64,000 nt of DNA from Burkholderiales bacterium PBB2 (lineage in GTDB: Bacteria > Pseudomonadota > Gammaproteobacteria > Burkholderiales > Burkholderiaceae_C), in the NCBI GenBank assembly GCA_002255955.1, contig NKIM01000009.1:85716-149715 (forward strand). Direction: 5' to 3'. Below are positions 8,248 to 16,770 of the stretch, in pieces. Position 1 is the first letter of the stretch, and every line of letters starts with the position of its first letter. The position numbers and the translations under genes are program-made. A model generated the notes under the pieces. That model saw only the letters and a program-made list of their open reading frames with translations, searched no databases and was not told the origin of the DNA.

Positions 8248-8748
8248 TCAGCGCTTGCGGCTGCGCCGCGCCATGAAGCCCACCACCCCGAGGCCGGCCA
8301 TCAGCAAGGCATAGCTGCTGGGCTCGGGCACCGGCGTCACGTCGATGCCGAAGGTGTAAAAGCTGTTGGCGCGGTTGGAGATGCCGCTGACCGTGATGGT
8401 GTAGTTGCCGGCGATGGCGTCACCGGCACCTTCCAGAATCTGGAAGGAGTTGCCAGCCGTCAGATTCAGCGCCTCGGGGCCGGGGAAGGCTCCGCCGCTG
8501 ATGGTCGCCTGGAAATTGCTGAAGGCGAACTCGGGGCGCGAGAAATTGGCGCTGATCAGCACCGCCACATCGCTGTAGCTGCTCAGGGTGAAGTTCCAGG
8601 TGTCGCTGAAACTGACGCCGTTGGCGAAAGCCGCTGAGTTTTGCAAGGCGCCGGTGGCCGTGATGTCACCGAGGTTGTAGGTGGTGGCCTGCGCCGCACC
8701 AGCGCCCAGAGCCAATGTGGCCGCCAAAGCCAAGGTCGAGAATTTCAT
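8248..8748 (-). CDS. PEP-CTERM protein, FxDxF-like type
   Basis: A 166-residue secreted protein. The signal peptide MKFSTLALAATLALGAGAAQA is followed by a short beta-rich body and a PEP-CTERM anchor: VPEPSSYALLMAG, a hydrophobic helix and the tail RRSRKR. The stretch VSFSDTWNFTL resembles the FxDxF motif that names one PEP-CTERM subfamily. The ATG at 8748 follows AAGGGC at suitable spacing; an upstream extension to 8820 lacks a signal peptide start and is rejected. Third PEP-CTERM gene in 6 kb, but separated from the other two. Function beyond surface display is unknown. Confidence 0.85.
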   Translation of the reverse strand: MKFSTLALAATLALGAGAAQATTYNLGDITATGALQNSAAFANGVSFSDTWNFTLSSYSDVAVLISANFSRPEFAFSNFQATISGGAFPGPEALNLTAGNSFQILEGAGDAIAGNYTITVSGISNRANSFYTFGIDVTPVPEPSSYALLMAGLGVVGFMARRSRKR

Positions 8749-8927
8749 GCCGTAGCCCTTCTTTCTCTGTCTGACGGTGTCGGGCTCGTTTGCGTCCCGC
8801 ACCACCCGTCGCTGCGGCAAAACAGCCGCGGTCTGTCAGCCAAGAATATCGCAGCGGCAAAAACCTGGGATCCGCAAAAACGGGGGGGATGGGAAAACAC
8901 GGGGCCGGCCCGCCCCGCGCCGCTCGA

Positions 8928-9794
8928 TCAGACCGGGCCGTCCACCCGCATCGAGAAGTCCACCGCCTTGATGTCCTTGGTCAAGCGGCCGATGGAGATG
9001 CGATCGACACCGGTGGCGGCGATCCAGCGCAGCTGATCGAGAGCCACGCCGCCTGAGACTTCCAGCAAAGCGCGGCCGGCATTGAGGCGCACCGCCTCGA
9101 TCATCTCGGCCTCGCTGAAGTTGTCCAGCAGCACGCTGACGGCGCCGGCGGCCAGGGCCTCTTGCAGCTCGGCCAGGGATTCCACCTCGATCTGGATGTC
9201 CACGCCCGCGTTCAAGGCCTGGGCGGCGCGCAAGGCCTCGGACACACCGCCAGCTGCGGCGATGTGGTTTTCCTTGATCAGGATGCCGTGGTACAGCGCC
9301 AGGCGCTGGTTGGCGCCGCCGCCCACGCGGACCGCGTACTTTTGCGCCAGGCGCAGACCGGGAAGGGTCTTGCGGGTGTCCAGCACCACGCAGCCGTGCG
9401 GGTTGCTGCTGGCGCCTGCAATCGCGTCGACATGGGCGCGGGTCAGCGTCGCGGTGGCCGAGAGCAGTTGCAGAAAGTTCAGCGCCGGGCGCTCGGCCGT
9501 CAGCAGCAGGCGGCCGTCTGCCTCAATCTGGCACACCAGGGTGTCGGCGGCCATGCGCGCGCCTTCGGCGTACAACCACTCGATGCGGCTGCTCGGGTCG
9601 AGGGTGGCAAACACCGCCTCGAACCAGTCGCGGCCGCACAGCACCGCATCCTCGCGCACCCGCACATGGGCTTTGACGCGCCGGCCGGCCGGCACCAGCT
9701 GGGCCGTCCAGTCGCACACGCCGACATCCTCGAACAGGGCGTCGCGCACATTGCGCTGGCGGGCTTGGTCCAGGGTTTCGTTGTGGTCAAACAT
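8928..9794 (-). CDS. nadC: Nicotinate-nucleotide pyrophosphorylase (quinolinate phosphoribosyltransferase)
   Basis: 288 residues covering the whole NadC family. The enzyme converts quinolinate and PRPP to nicotinate mononucleotide, CO2 and PPi in de novo NAD synthesis. Diagnostic segments are all present: ERPALNFLQLLS, the active-site VLDTRKTLPGLR, KYAVRVGGGANQR, LYHGILIKENHI, IQIEVESLAE and VLLDNF. The C-terminal GVDRISIGRLTKDIKAVDFS closes the barrel. nadA and nadB are not in the window. Cytoplasmic; it lies between a PEP-CTERM gene and the FAH-family gene on the same strand, the latter 48 bp upstream, possibly cotranscribed. Confidence 0.97.
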   Translation of the reverse strand: MFDHNETLDQARQRNVRDALFEDVGVCDWTAQLVPAGRRVKAHVRVREDAVLCGRDWFEAVFATLDPSSRIEWLYAEGARMAADTLVCQIEADGRLLLTAERPALNFLQLLSATATLTRAHVDAIAGASSNPHGCVVLDTRKTLPGLRLAQKYAVRVGGGANQRLALYHGILIKENHIAAAGGVSEALRAAQALNAGVDIQIEVESLAELQEALAAGAVSVLLDNFSEAEMIEAVRLNAGRALLEVSGGVALDQLRWIAATGVDRISIGRLTKDIKAVDFSMRVDGPV

Positions 9795-9842
9795 GGCGGG
9801 CGGTCTCGATCCGGTGCAAAGAAAGAATGAAAGGGCGACAGT

Positions 9843-10544
9843 CTAGTCCGGCTCGCCGATGCGCAGGCTGAGCGGCGGCAAGCCGTCGATGTGGCCGCTG
9901 ATCTCATCGCCGGGCCGCACGGCGCCGACGCCGTCCGGCGTGCCGGTGTAGATCAGGTCGCCGGGCTGCAGGTGGTAGTACTGCGACAGGTTGGCGACGA
10001 TCTCGGGCACGCTCCAGATCATGTCGGCGATGTCGCCGCGCTGCTTCTGCACGCCGTTCACCGCCAGGGTGATGGCACCGGCCTGCAGCACGCCGGTGTC
10101 GCTGACCCGCACCAGCTCGGTGATCACGGCCGATTGCTCAAAGCCCTTGGCCGTGTCCCAGGGCCGGCCGTTGGCCTTGGCCTCGGCCTGCAGGTCGCGG
10201 CGGGTCATGTCCAGGCCTGCGGCATAGGCCCAGACGGCCGCGCGCGCCGCCTCGGGCGTGACCTTGAACACCGGCGCGCCGATGGCGATCACCAGCTCCA
10301 TCTCGTAGTGGTAGTTCTGCGTGCCGGGCGGATAGGGCACGGTGGCGCCCGAAGGCACCAGGGCGCTGGCCGGCTTGCTGAAGTAGAACGGCGGCTCGCG
10401 ATCGGGGTCGGAGCCCATCTCGCGCGCATGGGCGGCGTAATTGCGGCCGACGCAGAAGATGCGGCTGACGGCATAGCGCGCCTGGCTGCCGCGCACGGCC
10501 ACGCTGGGCTGCTCGGCGGGGGGGAAGATGTAGTTCAAGCTCAT
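9843..10544 (-). CDS. Fumarylacetoacetate-hydrolase-family protein (fumarylpyruvate hydrolase-like)
   Basis: 233 residues, a single FAH domain. The metal-binding acidic residues are visible in YHYEMELVIAIG (two Glu) and AGLDMTRRDLQ (Asp); FCVGRNYAAHAREMG and IYTGTPDGVGAV are family hallmarks. Members hydrolyse C-C bonds of fumarylpyruvate, acylpyruvates or related diketo acids, or decarboxylate oxaloacetate. The N-terminus and size fit the fumarylpyruvate hydrolase/acylpyruvase group, but no aromatic catabolic genes are adjacent, so the substrate stays open. The ATG at 10544 begins MSLNYIFPP; the open frame further upstream has no family match. Divergent from rlpA with a gap of about 109 bp. 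Confidence 0.88.
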   Translation of the reverse strand: MSLNYIFPPAEQPSVAVRGSQARYAVSRIFCVGRNYAAHAREMGSDPDREPPFYFSKPASALVPSGATVPYPPGTQNYHYEMELVIAIGAPVFKVTPEAARAAVWAYAAGLDMTRRDLQAEAKANGRPWDTAKGFEQSAVITELVRVSDTGVLQAGAITLAVNGVQKQRGDIADMIWSVPEIVANLSQYYHLQPGDLIYTGTPDGVGAVRPGDEISGHIDGLPPLSLRIGEPD

Positions 10545-10653
10545 GGCCAATCGGTCCTGCAGTGCCGGTGTGAGGGTGCCAAGCATACGACCGCGCCGGC
10601 CCGCTACACGGCTGCACTTGGCAAAGGTGGGCGCCCTGTGTAGGGTGGCGGCC

Positions 10654-11730
10654 ATGTCGATGTGCCGCGCACCCCAGCCCCTCCAATTTCTTCTGCCTTT
10701 TCGGCTGCCCTGGGCCCAGGCCCTGAGCGCCTGTTGCCTCGCCACCCTGGTCGGCTGCGCCAGCACGCCCAGCCCTGCGCCACCGGGCAGCGGCAGCAAG
10801 GCCCGGCCCGTGCCCAGCAACCCCGATCGCGACGGCCCCGAGGCCGTCATCCCGCCCGGGCTGGATCAGGTCCCCGACGCCACGCCCAAGCTGGAGCCCA
10901 TCCGCAAGGGCGGGCCCAACAAGCCTTACGAGGTCTTCGGCCAGCGCTACGAGCCCATGACCGAGGACCTGCCCCTGGTCGAGCGCGGCCTGGCCTCCTG
11001 GTACGGCAAGAAGTTCCATGGCAAGCCCACCTCCAGCGGCGAGATCTACAACATGTACGCCATGACCGGCGCCCATGCCACCATCCCCATCCCCGGCTAC
11101 GCCCGGGTGCGCAACCCGGCCAACGGCCGCGAGGTGCTGGTGCGCATCAACGACCGCGGCCCCTTTCACCGCGGCCGCATCATCGACCTCAGCTACACAG
11201 CCGCCCTCAAGCTCGGCATCCTCAAGGGCGTGACCCAGGTCGAGGTGGAACGCATCACCTTCGAGGACATCCGCACCGGCGCCTGGCAGCGCAAGGATGG
11301 CAAGCCTGCACCGGACAGCCTGCCCCTGCCCGACAGCAACCCGCCGGTCTATGCCGCGGCCGGCGCGGCCGGGGCGGCCGAGCTGGAGACCACCCAGCAG
11401 GTCGCGCTGGCCGATCCGGCTCGCGCCAACCCCACATCGGTCCCAAGCAAAAAAGTCGCCGAGCCGCCCCTTCCCGCCGCACCGCGTGCAGCCAGCCGCG
11501 GCTTCTGGGTGCAGCTGGGCGCCTTCTCGCGCATGGACGGGGCCGAGGCCATGCGCCGCGAGCTGCTGGCCGAGCTGGACTGGCTGGCGCCCTTGCTGGC
11601 CGTCTTCAAGGACAGCGGCCTGCATCGCCTGCAAGCCGGGCCCTACGCCTCGCGCGAAGATGCCCGCCAGGCGGCCGACAAGGTGAGGGGTGCCCTGGCC
11701 ATGAATGCGGTGGTGGTGGAACGGCGCTAG
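10654..11730 (+). CDS. rlpA: RlpA-family septal-ring lytic transglycosylase lipoprotein
   Basis: 358 residues. A lipoprotein signal ends in LATLVGC (lipobox Cys), then a Pro-rich linker. The RlpA double-psi beta-barrel follows: GLASWYGKKFHGKPTSSGE, then VLVRINDRGPFHRGRIIDLS with the catalytic-type Asp. The C-terminal SPOR domain (FWVQLGAFSRMDGAEAMR, LHRLQAGPYASREDARQ) binds denuded septal peptidoglycan. RlpA acts at the outer membrane/septum and cleaves naked glycan strands. The start at 10654 is chosen for its AGGGTGG site and direct entry to the signal; the ATG two codons later is equally possible. Between barrel and SPOR lies an Ala/Pro-rich linker of about 100 residues. Confidence 0.93.
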   Translation: MSMCRAPQPLQFLLPFRLPWAQALSACCLATLVGCASTPSPAPPGSGSKARPVPSNPDRDGPEAVIPPGLDQVPDATPKLEPIRKGGPNKPYEVFGQRYEPMTEDLPLVERGLASWYGKKFHGKPTSSGEIYNMYAMTGAHATIPIPGYARVRNPANGREVLVRINDRGPFHRGRIIDLSYTAALKLGILKGVTQVEVERITFEDIRTGAWQRKDGKPAPDSLPLPDSNPPVYAAAGAAGAAELETTQQVALADPARANPTSVPSKKVAEPPLPAAPRAASRGFWVQLGAFSRMDGAEAMRRELLAELDWLAPLLAVFKDSGLHRLQAGPYASREDARQAADKVRGALAMNAVVVERR

Positions 11731-11741
11731 CCGCGGCGCCA

Positions 11742-11769
11742 GAACAGTGCGGCAAATTGCCGGCTGTTC
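11742..11769. promoter_or_regulatory. 28-bp near-perfect palindrome upstream of the diguanylate cyclase pair
   Basis: GAACAG (11742-11747) pairs with CTGTTC (11764-11769), and CGGCAA (11750-11755) with TTGCCG (11757-11762), around one central base; only the inner TG/G positions break the symmetry. It starts 12 bp after the rlpA stop and lies 94 bp before the ATG at 11863. There is no U tract, so an operator for the cyclase operon is more likely than a terminator. Confidence 0.5.
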
Positions 11770-11862
11770 CGATCGGCGGGCCATTGTGTCGCCACCGGGG
11801 CTCGGCGATCATGAGGGTCAGGCCGAGCCTCCCGCCGGCTGCGCTGCTGTTTCGAGCCCTTG

Positions 11863-13062
11863 ATGCCGCTGTACTTCGACGCCAACACCTTGCTGCAAGT
11901 GAGTGCCGTGTTCCACGGCTTCATGGCCGGGGTGTGGCTGATCATGGCCCAGATCTTCCGCATCGCGCCGCGGGCCGCCCTGCTGCTGTCCACCGCCTAT
12001 CTGTGCATCATCCCGGCCCTGCTCTGCCTCGATTGCCAGGTCTGGTGGCCCGCGCTGCTGCAGGGCTGGCTGCAGAAGTTGCTCAGCCTGCTGGGATTCG
12101 CCCTGATGACCTTGGGCATCCGCCGCATGATGCGGCTGCGCATGCGCTGGCTGGACATTGCCGGGGTGACTGGGCTGAGCCTCGCTGCCATGCTGGCCCT
12201 CAGTTTCAACGGACACAGCAGCGCCGCCCTGGCCCTGAACTCCGCCGGCATGGGGCTGCTGACCCTGCTGGCCGCCCGCGATGTGCTGACCGGCGGGCGC
12301 GCCACCTTGCTGCCCTGGGTGCGCGCCTTCATCGTCGTGCCGTATGTGCTGATGGCGCTGATGCTGCTGGGCCGCAGCCTGAGCTTGCTGTGGCTGAACG
12401 AGCACCGGCCCTTTTTCGTGCAAGGCCAGCATGCCAGCGCTGCCCTGGCCTGGGCCTATCTGCTGCTGACCCTGGCCATCGGCATCGGCCTGGTCGGCAT
12501 CGTCGTGACCCGCCTGATCGACCGCATCCAGTACATGACCCTGCGCGACCCGCTGACTGATGCGCTCAACCGCCGCGCCCTGAGCGCCGAGCTGGCGCAG
12601 CTGCAAGCGCAGGTGGAGCGCGGCCAGACCCACAGCCTGGTGATGCTGGATGTCGACCATTTCAAGCAGATCAACGACAGCCTCGGCCACGCCGGCGGTG
12701 ACGCCGCCCTGCTGCACCTGGTGGCCGTGCTGCGCACCAGCATGCGCGATCTTGACCGCCTGGGCCGCTTGGGCGGCGAAGAGTTTTGCGTGCTGCTGCC
12801 GCACACGCCCTTGCCAGACGCGGCGCGCGTGGCCCAGCGCATGTGCGAGGCGCTGCGCCGCAGCCCCCTGATCTGGCGCGATCAGCGCCTGCCGCTGACG
12901 GCCAGCTTCGGCGTCGCGCCCTGCCAGCCGGGCGACCCACAGGGCGACAGCAGCCTGGCCATGGCCGACTGGCTGGTCTACCGGGCCAAAGCCCTGGGCC
13001 GCGACCGCATCTGCGTGGCCGAGCCGGGCCGCAGCCTGGGCCGGGAGCTGCCAAGCTCATGA
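11863..13062 (+). CDS. Membrane diguanylate cyclase (GGDEF), first of a tandem pair
   Basis: 399 residues. About seven hydrophobic helices fill residues 1-220. A coiled linker (RLIDRIQYMTLRDPLTDALNRR) and a complete GGDEF domain follow, with the metal/substrate motif LDVDHFKQIND and the active-site loop GGEEF. The RxxD of the inhibitory I-site (RDLD) lies five residues before GGEEF, so the enzyme should make cyclic di-GMP from two GTP and be product-inhibited. Its membrane part has no recognised sensory family. The ATG at 11863 follows an in-frame TTG directly. The stop overlaps the start of the next cyclase gene (ATGA, 13059-13062), implying coupled translation. Confidence 0.92.
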   Translation: MPLYFDANTLLQVSAVFHGFMAGVWLIMAQIFRIAPRAALLLSTAYLCIIPALLCLDCQVWWPALLQGWLQKLLSLLGFALMTLGIRRMMRLRMRWLDIAGVTGLSLAAMLALSFNGHSSAALALNSAGMGLLTLLAARDVLTGGRATLLPWVRAFIVVPYVLMALMLLGRSLSLLWLNEHRPFFVQGQHASAALAWAYLLLTLAIGIGLVGIVVTRLIDRIQYMTLRDPLTDALNRRALSAELAQLQAQVERGQTHSLVMLDVDHFKQINDSLGHAGGDAALLHLVAVLRTSMRDLDRLGRLGGEEFCVLLPHTPLPDAARVAQRMCEALRRSPLIWRDQRLPLTASFGVAPCQPGDPQGDSSLAMADWLVYRAKALGRDRICVAEPGRSLGRELPSS

Positions 13063-14234
13063 TCATCGCCAGCACCCCCACCCATGCCGTGACCTTGCTG
13101 GCCGCCACCGTGCTGGTGTTCGCCGTGGCCAGCCTGTTCTGGTGGGTGATGGCCCAGGGCGCGCGCCTTGCGCCGCGGGCCTCAATGGGCCTGGCCCTGG
13201 TCAATGCCTTGCTGGCCGCGTCCCTGGCCCTGCATTCCCTGCGCGGCGAAGCGCCGCATTGGATGAGCTACTGGGCCTCGGACGTGCTGTCGATCGCCGC
13301 CCTGGGCGTGCTGCGCGCCGTCATGCCCACCCTGGTGCGCGGCCGCCTGGCCTGGCGCAGCGCCCTGGCCCTGCTGCTGCCGGCGGCGGCGCTGCTGGGC
13401 GCCCTGCCCTACAGCGGCGATATGCGGACGGAAACGCGCGTGGTGTTTGCCAGCCTCAGCACGCTCTCGCTGATGAGCGCCCTGGACACCTGGCGGGCAC
13501 TGCGCCAGCGGGTGTCGGTGACCATGTCGATGTTGCTTTCGGGGCCCTTGTTCGTCATCAGCGTGCTGCTGCTGGGGCGCCTGATCGAATCCCTGGTCCT
13601 GCCCGGCAACAACACCGACATCCTGGGCTCGGGTGACTTCAACATCGCCTGGCTCTGGTCCATGCTGGCCATGAATTTGGTGCTCAACGCCACCATGGCC
13701 TTTCTGATCCTGGCCAAGCTGATCCGCCGCATCCAGCGCCTGACCCGCCACGACCCGCTCACCGATGTGCTGAACCGGCGTGCCCTCAGCGAGGCCATCG
13801 ACACCGAGCATGCCCGCCTGCAGCGCGGCAAGCCCTATGCCCTGGTGATGATCGACATGGACCGCTTCAAGCAGCTCAACGACAGCCTCGGCCACGCCGC
13901 CGGCGACGCGGCCCTGCAGCGCCTGGTCGAGGTGCTCAAGCCCTGCGTGCGCGAGGTCGATGCCCTGGGCCGCCTCGGCGGCGAGGAGTTCTGCGTGTTG
14001 CTGCCCCTGACCGACATTGCCGGCGCCGCCCTGGTGGCCGAACGCATGCGCCTGAACCTGGAAGAAAGCGAGTTCCTCTGGCAGGGCCAGAGCTGGCCGC
14101 TGACCGCCAGCTTCGGCATCGCCGAGGCGGAGCCCGGCGACATCAGCGCCGACGCCGTGCTGAGCCGCGCCGACCGCGCCATGTATCTGGCCAAGGCCCA
14201 GGGCCGCAATGTGGTGCAGGCGGTGGACGCCTGA
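13059..14234 (+). CDS. Membrane diguanylate cyclase (GGDEF), second of a tandem pair
   Basis: 391 residues with the same architecture as its upstream neighbour: about seven N-terminal hydrophobic helices, then LIRRIQRLTRHDPLTDVLNRR leading into GGDEF. Active-site elements are intact (MIDMDRFKQLND, GGEEF), as is the I-site REVD five residues upstream. The GGDEF domains of the two genes are close over their whole length while the membrane domains differ, which points to tandem duplication followed by divergence of the input domain. Translation starts inside the upstream stop (ATGA). An open frame extends upstream to 12786, but that part is antiframe of the first gene. Confidence 0.92.
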   Translation: MIIASTPTHAVTLLAATVLVFAVASLFWWVMAQGARLAPRASMGLALVNALLAASLALHSLRGEAPHWMSYWASDVLSIAALGVLRAVMPTLVRGRLAWRSALALLLPAAALLGALPYSGDMRTETRVVFASLSTLSLMSALDTWRALRQRVSVTMSMLLSGPLFVISVLLLGRLIESLVLPGNNTDILGSGDFNIAWLWSMLAMNLVLNATMAFLILAKLIRRIQRLTRHDPLTDVLNRRALSEAIDTEHARLQRGKPYALVMIDMDRFKQLNDSLGHAAGDAALQRLVEVLKPCVREVDALGRLGGEEFCVLLPLTDIAGAALVAERMRLNLEESEFLWQGQSWPLTASFGIAEAEPGDISADAVLSRADRAMYLAKAQGRNVVQAVDA

Positions 14235-14256
14235 GGCACCCAAGCTCCACGCCCGG

Positions 14257-15009
14257 TCAGCGCCCGCCGGCCACGTCCAGCATCGCCCCGACCGTGTAGC
14301 TGGCCGCCGGTGACAACAGCCAGGCGATGGCCTCGGCCACCTCCTCCGGCTTACCGATGCGGCCGCTGGGCACGGCCGCCAGGGCTGCGGCCAAAGGGGC
14401 ACCGGCCATGCCGCCGCTGGCATGGATGTCGGTGGCGATGATGCCGGGGCGCACACCGTTGACGCGGATGCCCTCGCCGATGACCTCCTTGGCCAGGCCC
14501 AGGGTGAAGCTGTCGATCGCGCCCTTGCTGGCGGCGTAATCGACATACACCCCCGGCGCGCCGAGCTGGGCGGCCCGTGAAGAGACATTGACGATGGCCC
14601 CGCCGGCGCCACCGCGTGCCCGGCTCATGCGCCGCACCGCCTGCTGGGCACACAGAAAACTGCCCAGCACATTGATGCGCAGCACGCGTTCGATGCGCTC
14701 CGGCGCCATCTCGGCCACTGGGGCGGCCGGCGCCACCACGCCGGCGTTGTTGACCAGGCCGCTGAGCCGGCCCAACTCCGCATCGATGCGCGCGAACAGG
14801 ACCTCGACCTGGGCCGGCTCGCCCACATCGGCCGCCACACAGAGGGCGCGCGCGCCCAGCGACCGCAGTTCTTCGGCCAGCACTTCGGCGGCGGCGCCAT
14901 CGTGCCGGTAGTTGAGCGCCAGGTCGTGGCCCTGGCGAGCCAGCAGCCGCGCCGTGGCCGCACCGATGCCGCGGCTGGCGCCGGTGATCAGGGTGATGGG
15001 GCGGGCCAT
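14257..15009 (-). CDS. Short-chain dehydrogenase/reductase (SDR)
   Basis: 250 residues, a classical SDR. The nucleotide-binding glycine motif TGASRGIGAA is at residues about 9-18, NNAG near 88-91, and the catalytic Ser (NVSSRAAQLG) and YxxxK (YVDYAASKGA) are intact. The C-terminal GGR-type end is typical of FabG-like NAD(P)H oxidoreductases acting on small carbonyls or alcohols. Substrate unknown. The start codon is preceded by a long pyrimidine tract with no Shine-Dalgarno match, and the upstream gene stops only 29 bp earlier, so translation may depend on coupling to it. Confidence 0.92.
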   Translation of the reverse strand: MARPITLITGASRGIGAATARLLARQGHDLALNYRHDGAAAEVLAEELRSLGARALCVAADVGEPAQVEVLFARIDAELGRLSGLVNNAGVVAPAAPVAEMAPERIERVLRINVLGSFLCAQQAVRRMSRARGGAGGAIVNVSSRAAQLGAPGVYVDYAASKGAIDSFTLGLAKEVIGEGIRVNGVRPGIIATDIHASGGMAGAPLAAALAAVPSGRIGKPEEVAEAIAWLLSPAASYTVGAMLDVAGGR

Positions 15010-15038
15010 GAAAAGAAAGAAAAAAGAAAGGCGAAGGC

Positions 15039-16712
15039 TCAGGCCAGCGCGACGCGATTGCGGCCCAGGTGCTTGGCGCGGTACATGGCGCTCTCTGCGC
15101 GCGCCACCAGCAGGTCGGTGGCATAGGGCGGCGCATTGGCCAGGCCGATGCTCAGGGTGACATCCAGGCCCTCGGCCAGCTGCGACCAGGGGTAGAGCTC
15201 GACCGCGCTGCGCAGGCGCTCACAAACCTCGACCGCGCGATCGGCCACGGTGTCAGGCAGGGCGACCAGGATCTGGTCATCGGCCAGGCGCAGCAGCAGA
15301 TCGCGCGCGCGAGTGTTGTCACGCAGCATCTGGGCCAGCACCTGCAGCACCTGGTTGCCCACATCCAGGCCGTGCTGGCGGGTCAGGGCGGTGAAGCGAT
15401 CGACATCGATCAAGGCCAGGGTCAGGGGTGCGGCCGTCAGCTCGGCCGCGCGCACCAGGGCCGGCATGCGTGCGGCCATGCATTCGCGGTTGCCCAGGCC
15501 GGTCAGCGGGTCGCGCCAGGACGCATCCAGCGGTTCGCTGGGCTCGCTCGTCACCACGGCCTCGCGCCCGGCGGGCACGGCCGGGCTGCGCGCTTCCAAC
15601 GAGCGCTCGGCCTCGACCCGGGTGACGAAAAAGCGCGCTTGCGCCGCCAGCTGGGCCACGGCGCGGCTGCGCGCCAGGGCCAGGTGCTGCTCCAGATGGA
15701 ACAAGGCCTGAGCCGCATCGCCCAGCGCCTGCGCGGCGCGGTAGGCGGCATGGTGCAGGCGGATCAGCAGCTCGTTCTGCGCCCGGCCGGCCGATTCGTC
15801 CAGCACCGTGGCCAGGGCCTGGCGGGCGCCGGCGGCGTCGCCGCGGGCCAGCTGCAGCTCGGCCAGCGAACAGCGCGCGCGCCAGCCCAGGGCCAGATAG
15901 CCATGGGCGTCGATATCGGCCAGGGCCTCGTGCAACACGGTTTCGGCCTCGTCCAGGCGGCCCAGATTGAGCAGGATCTCGCCGCGGTTGCTGTCACTGA
16001 TGGCCAGCACAAAGCACTCGCCGATGGCCAGGGCATGGGGCCGGGCGGCCTGGGTGTGCTGCAGGGCGCGCGAAAGCGCATCCTGGCCTTCGCGGCGCTG
16101 CTCGGGCGACTGGCTGTGGCGCAGCAGCTTGTAGTGGCTCAGGCCCACGGTGGCCAGGTTGTTGTGGGCGATCAGGCGCTCGGCCGGGCCGGCCTGTTCG
16201 GCCACCAGGGCGGCCGCCTCGTTCATCAGGCGCTCGGCCTGCCAGGGGTCGCCCATGCGCTCCAGCACCGCGCCCACGGCATTGAGCGCCAGGCCGACCA
16301 GCTTGGGCTCGGCCAGCTCGCGGGCGCGCGCCAGGGTCTCGTTGACATGGGCCAGGGCCGCTTCGAAATCGCCCTGCTCGGCAGCGGCAAACGCCATCCA
16401 GCGCAGCAGCTCGCACAGCGAGGCGCTGCTGCCCTGCTCGCGAAAAGCAGGCATCAGCTGCTGGGCCGCCGCCAGCATGCCGGCCAAATCGCCACGGCGA
16501 TACATGTAGAAGCAGCGCCAGCGGCCGGCTTCCAGGTATTCGCTGAACTGGCCCTGGCTGCTGGCCACCTCCCAGGCTCGCGAGGCAGCAGCGAAACCAA
16601 GGCCCAGATCGGCCTGAGCCTGTGCACGCGCCACCGCCAGCCAATCCGCCAGGGTCTCGCCACCGACCGCCGCCGCGGCCGCATCCTCGTCGCTGTGCAG
16701 TACTGCTTGCAT
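15039..16712 (-). CDS. TPR protein with degenerate GGDEF domain
   Basis: 557 residues, no signal peptide or membrane helix. Residues about 20-370 are alpha-helical TPR-like repeats (for example LVGLALNAVGAVLERMGD, ISDSNRGEILLNLGRLDEAE). Residues about 395-557 form a GGDEF fold: DPLTGLGNREC, LIDVDRFTALTRQHG, LSIGLANAPPYA and MYRAKHLGRNRV. The catalytic loop that should read GG(D/E)EF is ADDQI (residues 477-481) in LLRLADDQILVALP, and no I-site precedes it. Cyclase activity is therefore unlikely; a role as GTP or c-di-GMP sensor, or as a protein scaffold, is more plausible. It sits 29 bp upstream of the SDR gene and close to two intact cyclases. Confidence 0.88.
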   Translation of the reverse strand: MQAVLHSDEDAAAAAVGGETLADWLAVARAQAQADLGLGFAAASRAWEVASSQGQFSEYLEAGRWRCFYMYRRGDLAGMLAAAQQLMPAFREQGSSASLCELLRWMAFAAAEQGDFEAALAHVNETLARARELAEPKLVGLALNAVGAVLERMGDPWQAERLMNEAAALVAEQAGPAERLIAHNNLATVGLSHYKLLRHSQSPEQRREGQDALSRALQHTQAARPHALAIGECFVLAISDSNRGEILLNLGRLDEAETVLHEALADIDAHGYLALGWRARCSLAELQLARGDAAGARQALATVLDESAGRAQNELLIRLHHAAYRAAQALGDAAQALFHLEQHLALARSRAVAQLAAQARFFVTRVEAERSLEARSPAVPAGREAVVTSEPSEPLDASWRDPLTGLGNRECMAARMPALVRAAELTAAPLTLALIDVDRFTALTRQHGLDVGNQVLQVLAQMLRDNTRARDLLLRLADDQILVALPDTVADRAVEVCERLRSAVELYPWSQLAEGLDVTLSIGLANAPPYATDLLVARAESAMYRAKHLGRNRVALA

Positions 16713-16770
16713 GGGCGTCTCAAATCAATGGAGGCGCAAGCGTAGCCGATCTGAGCGCGCCTGCGCCCCC

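Noticed and set aside
12786..13058. Possible N-terminal extension of the second cyclase
   Set aside because: It reads an alternative frame of the first cyclase, is Arg/Pro/Ala-rich, and the ATG at 13059 with ATGA coupling and a hydrophobic start is far better.
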